Assembly: GCA_049366695.1 (NCBI GenBank)
Contig: JBMNCR010000066.1
Coordinates: 1 to 64,000, forward strand
DNA: 64,000 bases
DNA from: JBMNCR01 sp049366695
GTDB taxonomy: Bacteria; Bacillota; Clostridia; Eubacteriales; Alkalibacteraceae
Reading direction: 5' to 3'
The translations under genes and the position numbers were made by a program. The notes under the pieces are model-generated. The model worked only from the letters and a program-made list of their open reading frames with translations, made no database searches and was not told the DNA's origin. Of the stretch, positions 53,004 to 62,588 are shown one piece after another. The number at the start of each line of letters is the position of its first letter. The stretch's first letter is position 1.

Positions 53004-53762
53004 TTGAATAAAAAAATAGTACTACTGTCTTTAATTGTGATTATGATGATACTTTTTATACCTAAACCAGTTTTTGCTTTAGATAATATTGAAAATATAG
53101 GGGTAATATTTGATTCTGAAAACGAAGAACCGCAAGCAACGGTAGACACGGTAAAATTGTTAATATTAATGACGGTATTAACGCTTGCTCCTTCTTTTTT
53201 AATTTTAACTACGTCATTTACAAGGATAGTAGTAGTTTTATCATTTTTAAGAAATGCCATGGGCACACAACAATCACCACCTACTCAACTTTTGATTGGA
53301 CTTGCATTATTTTTAACTTTCTTTATAATGCAACCAGTATATACTCAAGTAATGGATCAAGCGGTAACACCGTTTGTAAATGAAGAAATAAGTCAGGGAG
53401 AAGCAATGGAAATAGCGGCAGTTCCTATAAAGGAATTTATGTTAGAACAAACAAGAGAAAAGGATTTAGCTCTGTTTTTAAGAGCTTCGAATGGCGATAA
53501 TGTTGATGATCCAATTGATTTGCCTTTAACTGTAGTTGTACCTGCATTTGCTATTAGTGAACTTAAAACTGCTTTTAGTATAGGATTTATTATATATATA
53601 CCATTTCTAGTAATTGATATGATTGTGGCAAGTATATTAATGTCTATGGGGATGTTTATGTTACCACCTGTTATGATTTCATTGCCATTTAAGTTACTAT
53701 TATTTATTTTGTTAGACGGTTGGTACTTAGTAGTAGAGTCACTACTAAAAAGTTTTACGTAG
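53004..53762 (+). CDS. fliP: Flagellar export protein FliP
   Basis: This 252-residue export-gate protein has an N-terminal signal-like helix and the signatures FTRIVVVLSFLRNAMGTQQSPP and GLALFLTFFIMQPV. The C-terminal helices have FIIYIPFLVIDMIVASILMS and LPPVMISLPFKLLLF. It starts with TTG after GAGGAAATAA, 1 bp from fliO. Confidence 0.97.
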   Translation: MNKKIVLLSLIVIMMILFIPKPVFALDNIENIGVIFDSENEEPQATVDTVKLLILMTVLTLAPSFLILTTSFTRIVVVLSFLRNAMGTQQSPPTQLLIGLALFLTFFIMQPVYTQVMDQAVTPFVNEEISQGEAMEIAAVPIKEFMLEQTREKDLALFLRASNGDNVDDPIDLPLTVVVPAFAISELKTAFSIGFIIYIPFLVIDMIVASILMSMGMFMLPPVMISLPFKLLLFILLDGWYLVVESLLKSFT

Positions 53763-53774
53763 AGGTGAAAAATA

Positions 53775-54041
53775 ATGACACAAGTTATGGTAACAGATAT
53801 ATTAAGAAATATGTTTATTACAATAATTATTACTTCGGGACCTATACTACTAACAGCTTTAGTAATAGGTTTAATAATCAGTATATTACAGGCAACTACT
53901 CAAATTCAGGAACAGACCTTGAGTTTTGTTCCGAAAATTGTTGCAGTTATGTTTGCGTTAATAATTTTTGGTAATTTTATTATAAATACACTGATTACCT
54001 TTACTACGAACTTATATGAATTAATTCCTACGCTGATTTAG
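53775..54041 (+). CDS. fliQ: Flagellar export protein FliQ
   Basis: FliQ has 88 residues and two membrane helices (LLTALVIGLIISILQATTQI and KIVAVMFALIIFGNFIIN). With FliP and FliR it forms the export gate. GAGGTGAAAAATA precedes the ATG. The gap from fliP is 12 bp. Confidence 0.96.
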   Translation: MTQVMVTDILRNMFITIIITSGPILLTALVIGLIISILQATTQIQEQTLSFVPKIVAVMFALIIFGNFIINTLITFTTNLYELIPTLI

Positions 54042-54053
54042 GAGAAAAAGCAT

Positions 54054-54809
54054 ATGGTAATTTTATTGCAAAAGTTTATATTAATACTAGTTAGGATTAC
54101 TGCTTTTATTGTTTTATGTCCTGCCTTTTCATTTAAAGGTTTATCAAACATATTTAAGGTTGCATTTTCAATATGCGTGACTTTTGTAGTATATATGTAT
54201 ACTCCTGATATGGAAATTATAGGAGAAAGTTTGGTTTTTACATTATTAGTGATAAAAGAGACGTTATTAGGATTGACACTAGGTTATGTAACAAAACTAT
54301 TATTTTCAATTATGGAAATAGCTGGACAATTAATTGATTTTCAAATCGGATATTCAATGGCATCAGTGTATGATCCAAGCATAGGTAATACAGCTTCAAA
54401 TTATGGTAAATTGTATTATTGGATGTCTATATGTATATTTTTTATTTTAGATTTACATCATCAAGTAATATTAACTATAATAGAGTCATTTGATTTTATC
54501 CCCCTTACTCTAGGCACTTTAAGTGGGATTAATATAGAAAGTATAGTATATATATTTGGAATTACCTTTAGTACGGCTTTTAACATAGCGGCGCCCATGA
54601 TTATAGTCATACTTATAACAGATATAGTAATGGGGATTATAGCTAGAACAGTTCCTCAAATAAATGTGTTAATGTTGGGAATGCCCATGAAATCAATAGT
54701 AGGCTTTTTTGTAATGATGATTATGTTATCTTCCTTAGTACAAACTACTGGAAATACATTATTGTTAATACCTGAATATTTAGAAAAGATATTAACTTTT
54801 TTTAAATAA
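54054..54809 (+). CDS. fliR: Flagellar export protein FliR
   Basis: This 251-residue export-gate subunit has about six membrane helices. Typical segments are ILVRITAFIVLCPAFSFKGL, KETLLGLTLGYVTKLLF, DFQIGYSMASVYDPSIG and the late VPQINVLMLGMPMKSIVGFF. GGAGAAAAAGCAT precedes the ATG. flhB follows after 14 bp. Confidence 0.96.
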   Translation: MVILLQKFILILVRITAFIVLCPAFSFKGLSNIFKVAFSICVTFVVYMYTPDMEIIGESLVFTLLVIKETLLGLTLGYVTKLLFSIMEIAGQLIDFQIGYSMASVYDPSIGNTASNYGKLYYWMSICIFFILDLHHQVILTIIESFDFIPLTLGTLSGINIESIVYIFGITFSTAFNIAAPMIIVILITDIVMGIIARTVPQINVLMLGMPMKSIVGFFVMMIMLSSLVQTTGNTLLLIPEYLEKILTFFK

Positions 54810-54823
54810 ATCTGGAGGGAAAT

Positions 54824-55894
54824 ATGCAAGATAAGCAGAGTAGAACTGAAGAGGCAACCCCGAAGAAGATTAGAGACGCAAAGAAAAAAGGACAAGTAGC
54901 TAAAAGTGGAGACTTAAATGCCGCAGTATCATTGTTTGTTTTTACAATTTTGATGTATTTTTTAGGACGATACCTATTAACAAATACAATGATATTTTTA
55001 GAAAACTCTTTAAGTATTGATTTTTCAACCGTTATTACTGCAGGCAGTGCTGGTAAAATACTTTTAAATGCATTAATGTACTTTGCAATATTGTTATTTC
55101 CTTTTGCAGCGATAGCAATAATAACTGGTATTATAATAAACCTGATACAAACTAGATTTATTTTTACCGTGGAACCATTAAAACCTGATTTTAAGAAATT
55201 AAATCCAATAGAAGGTTTTAAAAACTTAGTATCAGCAAAATCAATTTTTGATTTAGCCAAAAATCTTCTAAAGTTAATTATCGTTCTATTTATCACATAT
55301 AGAATCGTATCTGTTGAATTAATGAAGGTTTTGAATGCAAGTCAAATAGGTAGTGAAAAATTATTTTTCTTGATGATTGATTTAGTTAGAGTATTATGTA
55401 TTAATATCTCTATAGTAATTTTAGCTCTTGCAATAATTGATTATGTATTTCAAATTAGAGAATTTAAAAAAAAGTTGAGAATGACAAAACAAGAAGTAAA
55501 AGATGAGCATAAAGAAATGGAAGGTAATCCGCAAATAAAGTCTGCGCGACAGCAAAAACAAAGAGAACTAGCTATGAGTAGAATGATGTCTGCAATAAAA
55601 GAATCTGATGTGGTAATAACTAATCCAACTCATATTGCTGTAGTTTTGAGATACAATTCAAAAAAAGATAAAGCACCTATTGTGACTGCGAAAGGTTTAG
55701 ATTATTTAGCAGAGAGAATTAAGAAAAATGCTCGAGAGAATAAAATACCTATTATAGAAAATAAACCAGTTGCTCAAGCAATGTATAAGAAAGTTGAAAT
55801 AGGAGAGCATGTTCCAATTGAATTATATAAAGTAATAGCTGAAATATTAGCTGTTGTTTATCAAATGAAGAACAGAAATAAGGGGAAAATTTAA
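54824..55894 (+). CDS. flhB: Flagellar export switch protein FlhB
   Basis: This 356-residue export protein has SRTEEATPKKIRDAKKKGQV at its start, four membrane helices and the self-cleaving cytoplasmic domain. The NPTH motif is intact (VVITNPTHIAVVLRYN), so cleavage and the switch to late substrates should work. The tail has PIIENKPVAQAMYKKVEIG. TGGAGGGAAAT precedes the ATG. Confidence 0.97.
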   Translation: MQDKQSRTEEATPKKIRDAKKKGQVAKSGDLNAAVSLFVFTILMYFLGRYLLTNTMIFLENSLSIDFSTVITAGSAGKILLNALMYFAILLFPFAAIAIITGIIINLIQTRFIFTVEPLKPDFKKLNPIEGFKNLVSAKSIFDLAKNLLKLIIVLFITYRIVSVELMKVLNASQIGSEKLFFLMIDLVRVLCINISIVILALAIIDYVFQIREFKKKLRMTKQEVKDEHKEMEGNPQIKSARQQKQRELAMSRMMSAIKESDVVITNPTHIAVVLRYNSKKDKAPIVTAKGLDYLAERIKKNARENKIPIIENKPVAQAMYKKVEIGEHVPIELYKVIAEILAVVYQMKNRNKGKI

Positions 55895-55918
55895 TAAACA
55901 TCTAAGAGGAGCTTACGT

Positions 55919-57985
55919 ATGCCACAATTCTTTAAAAATATAATTGAATCTGTAAATAAATATATAGAAATAGTAGTTGCTTTTGGAGTTATTGGAATTA
56001 TTGCAATAATTATATTACCTATGCCTAGTCAATTGCTTGATATTCTGTTGATTATTAATTTAACTTTTGGGATAGTAATTTTATTATCCACACTTTTTGC
56101 TAAAAACGTTTTGGAGTTTTCTGTTTTTCCTACATTGTTATTGATAGTAACTATGTTTAGATTGGGATTAAATGTATCATCCACACGATTAATACTAAGT
56201 GCTGGAGAGGCAGGTAAAGTAATTAATGCATTTGCTAATTTTGTAACTGGGAACAATTATATTGTAGGAGCCGTTATCTTTATTATCATAGTTATAGTGC
56301 AATTAGTTGTAGTAACTAATGGAGCGAGCAGAGTTTCAGAGGTAGCAGCAAGATTTACTCTAGATGCTATGCCAGGAAAACAAATGGCAATAGATGCTGA
56401 TTTAAACTCAGGATTGATTGATGAAAAAACTGCTAGAAAAAGAAGAATAGAGTTGCAAAGGCAAGCAGATTTTTATGGTGCAATGGATGGAGCAAGTAAG
56501 TTTGTAAAAGGAGATGCAATTGCGGGTATTATTATAACTATAATTAATCTTCTTGGAGGAATATTAATATTTTCCATACAAAACAATTTAGGTGCATTAG
56601 AGGCTTTGGATAAATTCGGAAAATTAACTATTGGTGACGGACTTGTTAGTCAAATTCCTGCATTACTTATTTCAGTGGCATCGGGAATTTTAGTTACAAG
56701 ATCTGGAAATGATCAAAGTTTTGGTACCTCATTGTCAGGAGAATTATTTTCTACTTCAAAAGTTATGATCGTTACATCTATAATATTATTTAGTATTGGG
56801 TTAGTACCGGCTTTTCCTACTTTTCCTTTCTTAATTATTTCTTTGATAATTGGAGGAATTGGATATTTGCTTTATGAAAATGAAAAAGCACTATCAGAAG
56901 TAGCAACTACAGAAACAGAAGTGAAATCTGAAAAAAATGAACGAGAAGAATCTGTAACTACTTTTCAAGTAGAACCGATATCATTAGAAATAGGATATGG
57001 ATTGATTACATTAGTAGATGAAAGCAATGATGGGAATTTAATAAATCATATTACATCTATTAGGAGACAATGTGCTACTGAATTAGGAATAGTAGTAAAT
57101 CCTATCAGAATAAGAGATAATCTTCAGTTAAATCCAAACCAATATTCTATAAAGATTAAAGGAAATGAAGTTTCCAAAGGTGAAATATATATAAATAAGT
57201 ATTTAGTAATCGATCCTGGTACAAATGATTTTGATATTGATGGGATAAATACTAAAGAGCCTGCTTTTGGTCTTGATGCCATCTGGATAGAAGAAAAGGA
57301 TAAAGAAAAAGCTGATTTGAATGGATACACAATAGTAGAACCTGTTAATGTACTTGTAACCCATCTTAAAGAGATAATAAAAAATCATAGTTATGATTTA
57401 ATAGGTCGTCAAGAAGTTAAACAGTTATTAGAAGGAATTAAAGACAAGTATAATGTAGTGGTAGATGAGCTTATACCTGATATAATGTCATTAGGGGAAG
57501 TGCAAAAAGTATTGCAAAATTTACTAAAGGAAAATGTTCCTATATTCGATCTAGTAACAATACTTGAGATTTTAGCAGATAATGGTCCCAAAACGAAGGA
57601 TATCGAGGTTTTAACTGAGCATGTAAGACATTCTCTTAAGAGAACAATTGTAAAGGAATATTTAAATGACAGTGGTGGTTTGATAGTTGTAACTATTCAT
57701 CCAAATTTAGAAGGAATAATATCTAAAAATATTCAGAAATCTATATCAGGATCTATACCTGTGTTAGAACCCAATATTATTACGAAAATTTTTGATAGTA
57801 TAAAGAATAATAATAACATATTAATGATGAAAGGAATGCAAATGGTTATTTTAGCATCACCTAATATAAGAACTGCATTTAGAAACTTAATATCCATTAC
57901 TTTTCCTACTATACCTGTTTTATCTTTAAATGAAATACCAAATGATATTGAAATTGAAGCAATGGGGCAGGTGGAAGTTAAATGA
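55919..57985 (+). CDS. flhA: Flagellar export protein FlhA
   Basis: This 688-residue protein has about eight N-terminal membrane helices (to about residue 320), including FPTLLLIVTMFRLGLNVSST and the FHIPEP-like loop with ARFTLDAMPGKQMAIDADLN. The cytoplasmic ring domain follows (ISLEIGYGLITLVDE, VVNPIRIRDNLQL). AAGAGGAGCT precedes the ATG. Its stop overlaps the flhF start (ATGA). Confidence 0.97.
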   Translation: MPQFFKNIIESVNKYIEIVVAFGVIGIIAIIILPMPSQLLDILLIINLTFGIVILLSTLFAKNVLEFSVFPTLLLIVTMFRLGLNVSSTRLILSAGEAGKVINAFANFVTGNNYIVGAVIFIIIVIVQLVVVTNGASRVSEVAARFTLDAMPGKQMAIDADLNSGLIDEKTARKRRIELQRQADFYGAMDGASKFVKGDAIAGIIITIINLLGGILIFSIQNNLGALEALDKFGKLTIGDGLVSQIPALLISVASGILVTRSGNDQSFGTSLSGELFSTSKVMIVTSIILFSIGLVPAFPTFPFLIISLIIGGIGYLLYENEKALSEVATTETEVKSEKNEREESVTTFQVEPISLEIGYGLITLVDESNDGNLINHITSIRRQCATELGIVVNPIRIRDNLQLNPNQYSIKIKGNEVSKGEIYINKYLVIDPGTNDFDIDGINTKEPAFGLDAIWIEEKDKEKADLNGYTIVEPVNVLVTHLKEIIKNHSYDLIGRQEVKQLLEGIKDKYNVVVDELIPDIMSLGEVQKVLQNLLKENVPIFDLVTILEILADNGPKTKDIEVLTEHVRHSLKRTIVKEYLNDSGGLIVVTIHPNLEGIISKNIQKSISGSIPVLEPNIITKIFDSIKNNNNILMMKGMQMVILASPNIRTAFRNLISITFPTIPVLSLNEIPNDIEIEAMGQVEVK

Positions 57986-58971
57986 TTATTAAAAAATATG
58001 TTGTCAGTGATATGAGAGAAGCGATTATAAGAGCTAAGTACGAATTAGGTAGGGAAGCTGTTATTATTAGTCAACGCAAAGTTAAAGATGGAAAATGGTT
58101 TATACCTTTCAAGAAAAACAAATTGGAAGTAACTGTAGCTATTGAAGAAGATATAGCAAAAGAAAATCCACTAAAAAATAATAAAAACTATATTTCATCA
58201 AAGAATGAAAATAAAAATACTAGTGGTATATTTACAAATCTCAGTGATAATAGCAGACAAAAACTATCTAATTATTGCAAACTACATAAGAAAAATCAAG
58301 ATGATTTAATACAAGAAAATTTAAGAGAATTTATTTTAGAAAATTTTAAGAATAATTGTTTTGAAAAGAAAATTGAATTTAGTAAAATCAATGCTTTTAT
58401 TGGTCCTACTGGAGTAGGAAAAACTACAACTATTGCAAAAATTGCTTCAAATGAATATTTAGTAAATAAAAAAAAAGTTGGACTCATTACGATGGATACA
58501 TATAGAATAGGTGCTGTTGAACAATTGAAAACTTATGCTAATATATTAGGAATTCCATGTGAAACGGTAGAGAGACCTCAAGAAATGGAGAAAAAAATTG
58601 ATAAACTAAGTTATTGCGATATTATTTTAATTGATACTGTGGGAACAAGCCAAAAGAATACGGATAAAATGGATGATATATATAAATATTTAAATGCCAT
58701 TAGTGAAGATATGAATAAATACCTTGTGTTGAGTATTTCAACAGAAAAAGAAACGACATTATCAATTTTAGATAAATACAAAAAATTGAATTATAATGCC
58801 ATTATATTAACAAAATTTGATGAAGTAAATACTTTTCATAATTTCTGGAATTTATTAGAAAATAATAAGATGCCAGTTCAGTTTTTTTGTTTTGGACAGG
58901 ATGTACCCGAGGATATAAAAAAAGCATCAATAGACAATGTAATATCTTTCTTATGGGGTGAGCTAGTATGA
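57982..58971 (+). CDS. flhF: Flagellar biosynthesis GTPase FlhF
   Basis: This 329-residue SRP-type GTPase helps place or start the flagellum. The N-terminal B domain (VVSDMREAIIRAKYELGREA) is short. The G domain has GPTGVGKTTTIAKIAS, MDTYRIGAVEQLKTYANILG, DTVGTSQKN in place of the usual DTAGR, and the LTKFDE motif. It overlaps flhA and flhG by ATGA. The altered DTAGR motif is worth noting. Confidence 0.94.
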   Translation: MIIKKYVVSDMREAIIRAKYELGREAVIISQRKVKDGKWFIPFKKNKLEVTVAIEEDIAKENPLKNNKNYISSKNENKNTSGIFTNLSDNSRQKLSNYCKLHKKNQDDLIQENLREFILENFKNNCFEKKIEFSKINAFIGPTGVGKTTTIAKIASNEYLVNKKKVGLITMDTYRIGAVEQLKTYANILGIPCETVERPQEMEKKIDKLSYCDIILIDTVGTSQKNTDKMDDIYKYLNAISEDMNKYLVLSISTEKETTLSILDKYKKLNYNAIILTKFDEVNTFHNFWNLLENNKMPVQFFCFGQDVPEDIKKASIDNVISFLWGELV

Positions 58972-59846
58972 TGATAGATCAAGCAAATGAATTGCGTAAA
59001 ATGGTTATTAATAAGAATAAAATTGAAAAAGAGATAAATAATCACTATATAAAAATTTACTCTGTAGTGAGTGGTAAGGGCGGTGTAGGTAAAACTAATT
59101 TTACTGTAAACCTTGCAATAAAGTTGCAACAGGCGGGAAAAAGAGTCTTAATATTAGATGCCGATATTGGTATGTCAAATGTTGATATTATTCTTGGAAT
59201 AGAATCAAAAAAAGACTTGTTCGATTTTATAAAAGGAGATTCTACTTTACAAGATATTATAGTACATGGACCTTTAGGAATAGATATGATCTCTGGTGGA
59301 TCTGGATTATTTAGTATGGAAAATTTAAACTATACTAAGCAACAGCAATTTATCGAAGGGTTAAGTGAACTAGGGGAATATGATATTCTAATAATTGATA
59401 ATGGGGCAGGCATCAGTAAAGAATCGTTAACTTTTATTACGTTTTCACATGAAGTAATCATAATAACAACACCTGAACCTACAGCTATTACAGATGCATA
59501 TAGAGTATTAAAAGCAATTTCTACATATAAATTGAAAGATAAAGTGAAAGTAGTAATCAATCAAGTGCGAAAAAAATCTTTTGGTGAAGAAACATATAAT
59601 AAACTATTGAAAACATCGGAACAATTTTTAGATATAGAATTAGAAAAAATTGGTTACATTTTTGATGACATTAGGGTAAATAAAGCTATTATGGAACAAA
59701 ACCCTATGGTAATAAAATATCCTAATGCTCTAGCTAGTAGGAATATAAAAGAAATATGTAATTATATATTAGGAGATATAAATTATAATAATAGTGTATC
59801 AAGTATAAAACAATTGAGTAATAGGTTTATAAAAATATTTGGTTAA
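58968..59846 (+). CDS. flhG: MinD-like ATPase FlhG
   Basis: FlhG (YlxH) is the 292-residue partner of FlhF that limits flagellar number or pattern. The deviant Walker A is SGKGGVGKTNFTVNLA. The second motif is LILDADIGMSNVDIILG, and the C-terminal membrane-targeting region follows. It begins in the flhF stop. Its stop lies 13 bp before the PilZ start. Confidence 0.95.
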   Translation: MMIDQANELRKMVINKNKIEKEINNHYIKIYSVVSGKGGVGKTNFTVNLAIKLQQAGKRVLILDADIGMSNVDIILGIESKKDLFDFIKGDSTLQDIIVHGPLGIDMISGGSGLFSMENLNYTKQQQFIEGLSELGEYDILIIDNGAGISKESLTFITFSHEVIIITTPEPTAITDAYRVLKAISTYKLKDKVKVVINQVRKKSFGEETYNKLLKTSEQFLDIELEKIGYIFDDIRVNKAIMEQNPMVIKYPNALASRNIKEICNYILGDINYNNSVSSIKQLSNRFIKIFG

Positions 59847-59859
59847 TGGAGAAGTAAAT

Positions 59860-60531
59860 ATGGATATATTTAAAATTAATAGCAAAATTGAATTAGTTAC
59901 TGAGGATGAAGATACTATTGTAGGTTTAATTCAAGATATAAACGAAAATAAAATATATGTATCTATACCACCCGATGATAGGAATTTTAAATTCTTAAGA
60001 ATAGGACAAATATTAAAAGGTGTGATTTACAAAAATGAAAAAGTTATAGGATTTAATACAACATTATCTGATAGAATTCGAGGAGAATTACCTACTTATG
60101 AATTATCAGATATTAGTAATTTTTATACTATTCAAAGAAGACAAAATGTTAGAATACCATGTACAACTGCTATTAAATACTCTGGGAATAAGTACTTATT
60201 GAATATATGTGATTCAAATAATGAAGGTATTGAAATACAAGATAAAATTATAAAATATTTGAATGAAGGAATTATGTCTGATTTAAGTGCCGGTGGACTA
60301 AGATTTGCTTGTAGTGATAATTTTTATCCTAATCAAATGTTATTGCTTTTATTTAATATTGGTACTGAGAATATAATTGCTAAAGGTAGAATAATATACA
60401 AAAATATTACAAATCTACATAATAAATCAATGTATTTTTATGGAATGAAATTTGAGGATTTGATAGAAGAAAAACAAGAAAAAATAATAAATCATATATT
60501 TATTTTAATGAGGAAAAATATCTTGAAATAG
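59860..60531 (+). CDS. PilZ-domain c-di-GMP receptor, YcgR-like
   Basis: This 223-residue protein starts at the ATG at 59860, which follows GGAGAAG. The N-terminal YcgR-like domain covers about residues 5-90. The PilZ domain has RRQNVRIPC (RxxxR) and SDLSAGGLRF (DxSxxG), both c-di-GMP contact motifs intact. Such proteins slow the flagellar motor when c-di-GMP is high. It lies between flhG and the sigma factor, as in many Firmicutes. Confidence 0.9.
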   Translation: MDIFKINSKIELVTEDEDTIVGLIQDINENKIYVSIPPDDRNFKFLRIGQILKGVIYKNEKVIGFNTTLSDRIRGELPTYELSDISNFYTIQRRQNVRIPCTTAIKYSGNKYLLNICDSNNEGIEIQDKIIKYLNEGIMSDLSAGGLRFACSDNFYPNQMLLLLFNIGTENIIAKGRIIYKNITNLHNKSMYFYGMKFEDLIEEKQEKIINHIFILMRKNILK

Positions 60532-60546
60532 GAAAGGTAATTTCAT

Positions 60547-61272
60547 ATGAGTTATTCTTATAAAGAAGAAAATGAGATGATAATTAAATATCTGCCATTA
60601 GTTAAGAGAGTAGTAGGGAGAATAGAAGTAAACTCTTGGGAATATGAACTAGATGACCTTATAAGCATAGGTGTCATAGGTTTAATGGATGCCATAAAAA
60701 GGTATGATTATTCTAAATCCGTTCCATTTGAAGCATATGCTACATTACGTATTAAAGGAACTGTGATAGACCAATTGAGAAAATCTGGGAAAGTATCACG
60801 AGATAGAATAGCAAAATTAAATAAGTATTACTATGCAAAAGAAAAGTTAGAACAAAAACTTATGAGAAAACCTAAGGAATACGAAATTTGTGAAGAACTT
60901 GTTATAGGAGAAAAAGAACTTAATAAATTACATGAAACTGTTCATTATCTTTCAAAAATTTCATTTGAATCAGCTGTTTTTAATCATAATGGGAACGATA
61001 TTCATTTGATTGATATAGTGAAAGATGATAAAACTACCTTGCCTGAAGAAGATTATATCAAAAAAGAGGAACGGCATATATTATTAGAAAGTATTAAAAA
61101 ATTAAATGATAGAGAAAAGACAATTTTGAATTTATATTATGTTGAAGAATTAACATTGAAAGAGATTGCTTATATAATGGAAATATCAATTCCAAGGGTA
61201 TCGCAAATACATGGTAAAATATTAATGAAATTAAAGGAAATTATAGAACCTATGATTCGAGGTAAAGTGTAA
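60547..61272 (+). CDS. sigD: Flagellar sigma factor SigD/FliA
   Basis: This 241-residue alternative sigma factor directs late flagellar genes and is held by FlgM. Region 2 has YLPLVKRVVGRI, DDLISIGVIGLMDAIKRYD and PFEAYATLRIKGTVIDQLRK. Region 3 and the region 4 helix-turn-helix have KEIAYIMEISIPRVSQIHGK. AGGAAAGGTAATTTCAT lies before the ATG. A matching promoter stands upstream of flagellin. Confidence 0.96.
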   Translation: MSYSYKEENEMIIKYLPLVKRVVGRIEVNSWEYELDDLISIGVIGLMDAIKRYDYSKSVPFEAYATLRIKGTVIDQLRKSGKVSRDRIAKLNKYYYAKEKLEQKLMRKPKEYEICEELVIGEKELNKLHETVHYLSKISFESAVFNHNGNDIHLIDIVKDDKTTLPEEDYIKKEERHILLESIKKLNDREKTILNLYYVEELTLKEIAYIMEISIPRVSQIHGKILMKLKEIIEPMIRGKV

Positions 61273-61273
61273 A

Positions 61274-61642
61274 ATGTTTATTTCAATTATGATAATGGGA
61301 ATGATATTAATAGGTATTGGATTATTTAAAAATAAAAAAAACAAAAGTGTAAACTTGGAAACTGATAATAATGAATTATTGCAATTAAAAAGAAGAATAG
61401 ATAATATTGAACAAGTTTATTTTGAAAACAGTTTAAAAGAAAAGACTGTAGAAATCAATAGTAGTACAAATATGTTACATGATTATAATACATTTGCTTC
61501 TACTAATCTTTTAGAGAAATTTGAAATGATATGCGAATATGAAAGCAAAGACTATAGTATTAATGAAATTAGTAAGTTGCTTAATATGAATAAAGGGGAG
61601 GTATTATTATTAAAAAATTTATACAAAAATTATCAAAAATAA
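61274..61642 (+). CDS. SwrB-like membrane protein
   Basis: This 122-residue protein has an N-terminal membrane helix (about 3-18), a coiled-coil linker (QLKRRIDNIEQVYFEN) and a C-terminal helix-turn-helix-like part (DYSINEISKLLNMNKGEVLLLKNLYK). This matches SwrB of Bacillus, which lies after sigD and promotes export gate activation, and clostridial DUF6115 proteins. The name is by layout and place. It overlaps the next small gene. Confidence 0.75.
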   Translation: MFISIMIMGMILIGIGLFKNKKNKSVNLETDNNELLQLKRRIDNIEQVYFENSLKEKTVEINSSTNMLHDYNTFASTNLLEKFEMICEYESKDYSINEISKLLNMNKGEVLLLKNLYKNYQK

Positions 61643-61815
61643 ATGGGGAAGTAATTATTGCATTTGGAATAGGTTTAATAATATCTGCTTTATTAATGAA
61701 TATAAACTACTACTATAGGATAAATACTAATGTTGAAAAAAATGCTAGGGAACTAGGAATGGTGTATCCAAATGAGGTGAAAATATTTGAAAATAATTAT
61801 AACCAAGGAGAGTGA
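61609..61815 (+). CDS. Small single-pass membrane protein, probable ATT start
   Basis: This is a 68-residue frame from an ATT at 61609, exactly 7 nt after GGGGAGG (61595-61601). It has a membrane helix (EVIIAFGIGLIISALLMNI) and the tail KNARELGMVYPNEVKIF. The ARELGM-type motif occurs in small clostridial proteins sometimes labelled MltG-like. The only in-frame ATG lies at the end of the helix without a ribosome site. It overlaps the SwrB-like gene by 34 bases and ends 5 bp before flgF. Confidence 0.65.
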   Translation: MKKFIQKLSKINGEVIIAFGIGLIISALLMNINYYYRINTNVEKNARELGMVYPNEVKIFENNYNQGE

Positions 61816-61820
61816 AGTAA

Positions 61821-62579
61821 ATGATTAGAAGTTTATATACAACTCGAAGATATATGAATGTATTACAAAAAAAACAGGAAAATACATCTTCAAATATTGC
61901 TAATGTAAATACATATGGTTACAAATTTCAAAATGTTATTCATAGTACCTTGGAATCGCAAGATTTGATTAATTATTCAGGCGGTAATAATATTAATGAA
62001 AAACAACATTTAGGGGAATACACTTTTGGCAATCAAATTGATGAGGTATATAGTAATTATGTACAAGGTAATTTAATTGAAACGCATCAAGATAAGGATT
62101 TTGCAATAAATGGAGAAGGTTTTTTTGCTGTTCAGCTAGAAGATGGAAAAATAGGATTTACGAGGAACGGAAATTTTAAATTAAATGAGAATAACCAATT
62201 AACCACTATGGAAGGCTATAATGTACTTGGTGTGGATAATAATGATGAAATAAGTTATATAACATTAGATGAATCTGAAGTAGATATTAAAAATACAGGG
62301 GATATTACTGGTACAAATTTAAAATTAATAGTAGTGGGATTTGAAGATGAAAATTCTCTGAAAAAGTACGGTGATACTATATATACTACAGATGAAAATC
62401 AAATAAATATTATTCAGGGTAATATTCAACAAGGTTTTTTGGAGGCATCTAATGTAAGTCTAGTAAGTGAAATGGTTAAAATGATTGAGATATCTAGAGA
62501 ATTTGAATCAAATCAAAAAGTATTACAAAGTAGTAATGAGACACTAAGTAAAGCAGTCAATGAAGTTGGAAAGGTGTAG
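61821..62579 (+). CDS. flgF: Flagellar rod protein FlgF-like
   Basis: This 252-residue rod/hook-family protein has RSLYTTRRYMNVLQKKQENT and the motif SSNIANVNTYGYKFQNVI, DFAINGEGFFAV in the middle and QQGFLEASNVSLVSEMVKMI near the end. The first of the two distal rod genes is taken as FlgF and the next as FlgG, although the two cannot be told apart firmly. AAGGAGAG precedes the ATG. Confidence 0.85.
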   Translation: MIRSLYTTRRYMNVLQKKQENTSSNIANVNTYGYKFQNVIHSTLESQDLINYSGGNNINEKQHLGEYTFGNQIDEVYSNYVQGNLIETHQDKDFAINGEGFFAVQLEDGKIGFTRNGNFKLNENNQLTTMEGYNVLGVDNNDEISYITLDESEVDIKNTGDITGTNLKLIVVGFEDENSLKKYGDTIYTTDENQINIIQGNIQQGFLEASNVSLVSEMVKMIEISREFESNQKVLQSSNETLSKAVNEVGKV

Positions 62580-62588
62580 GTGAGTAGA

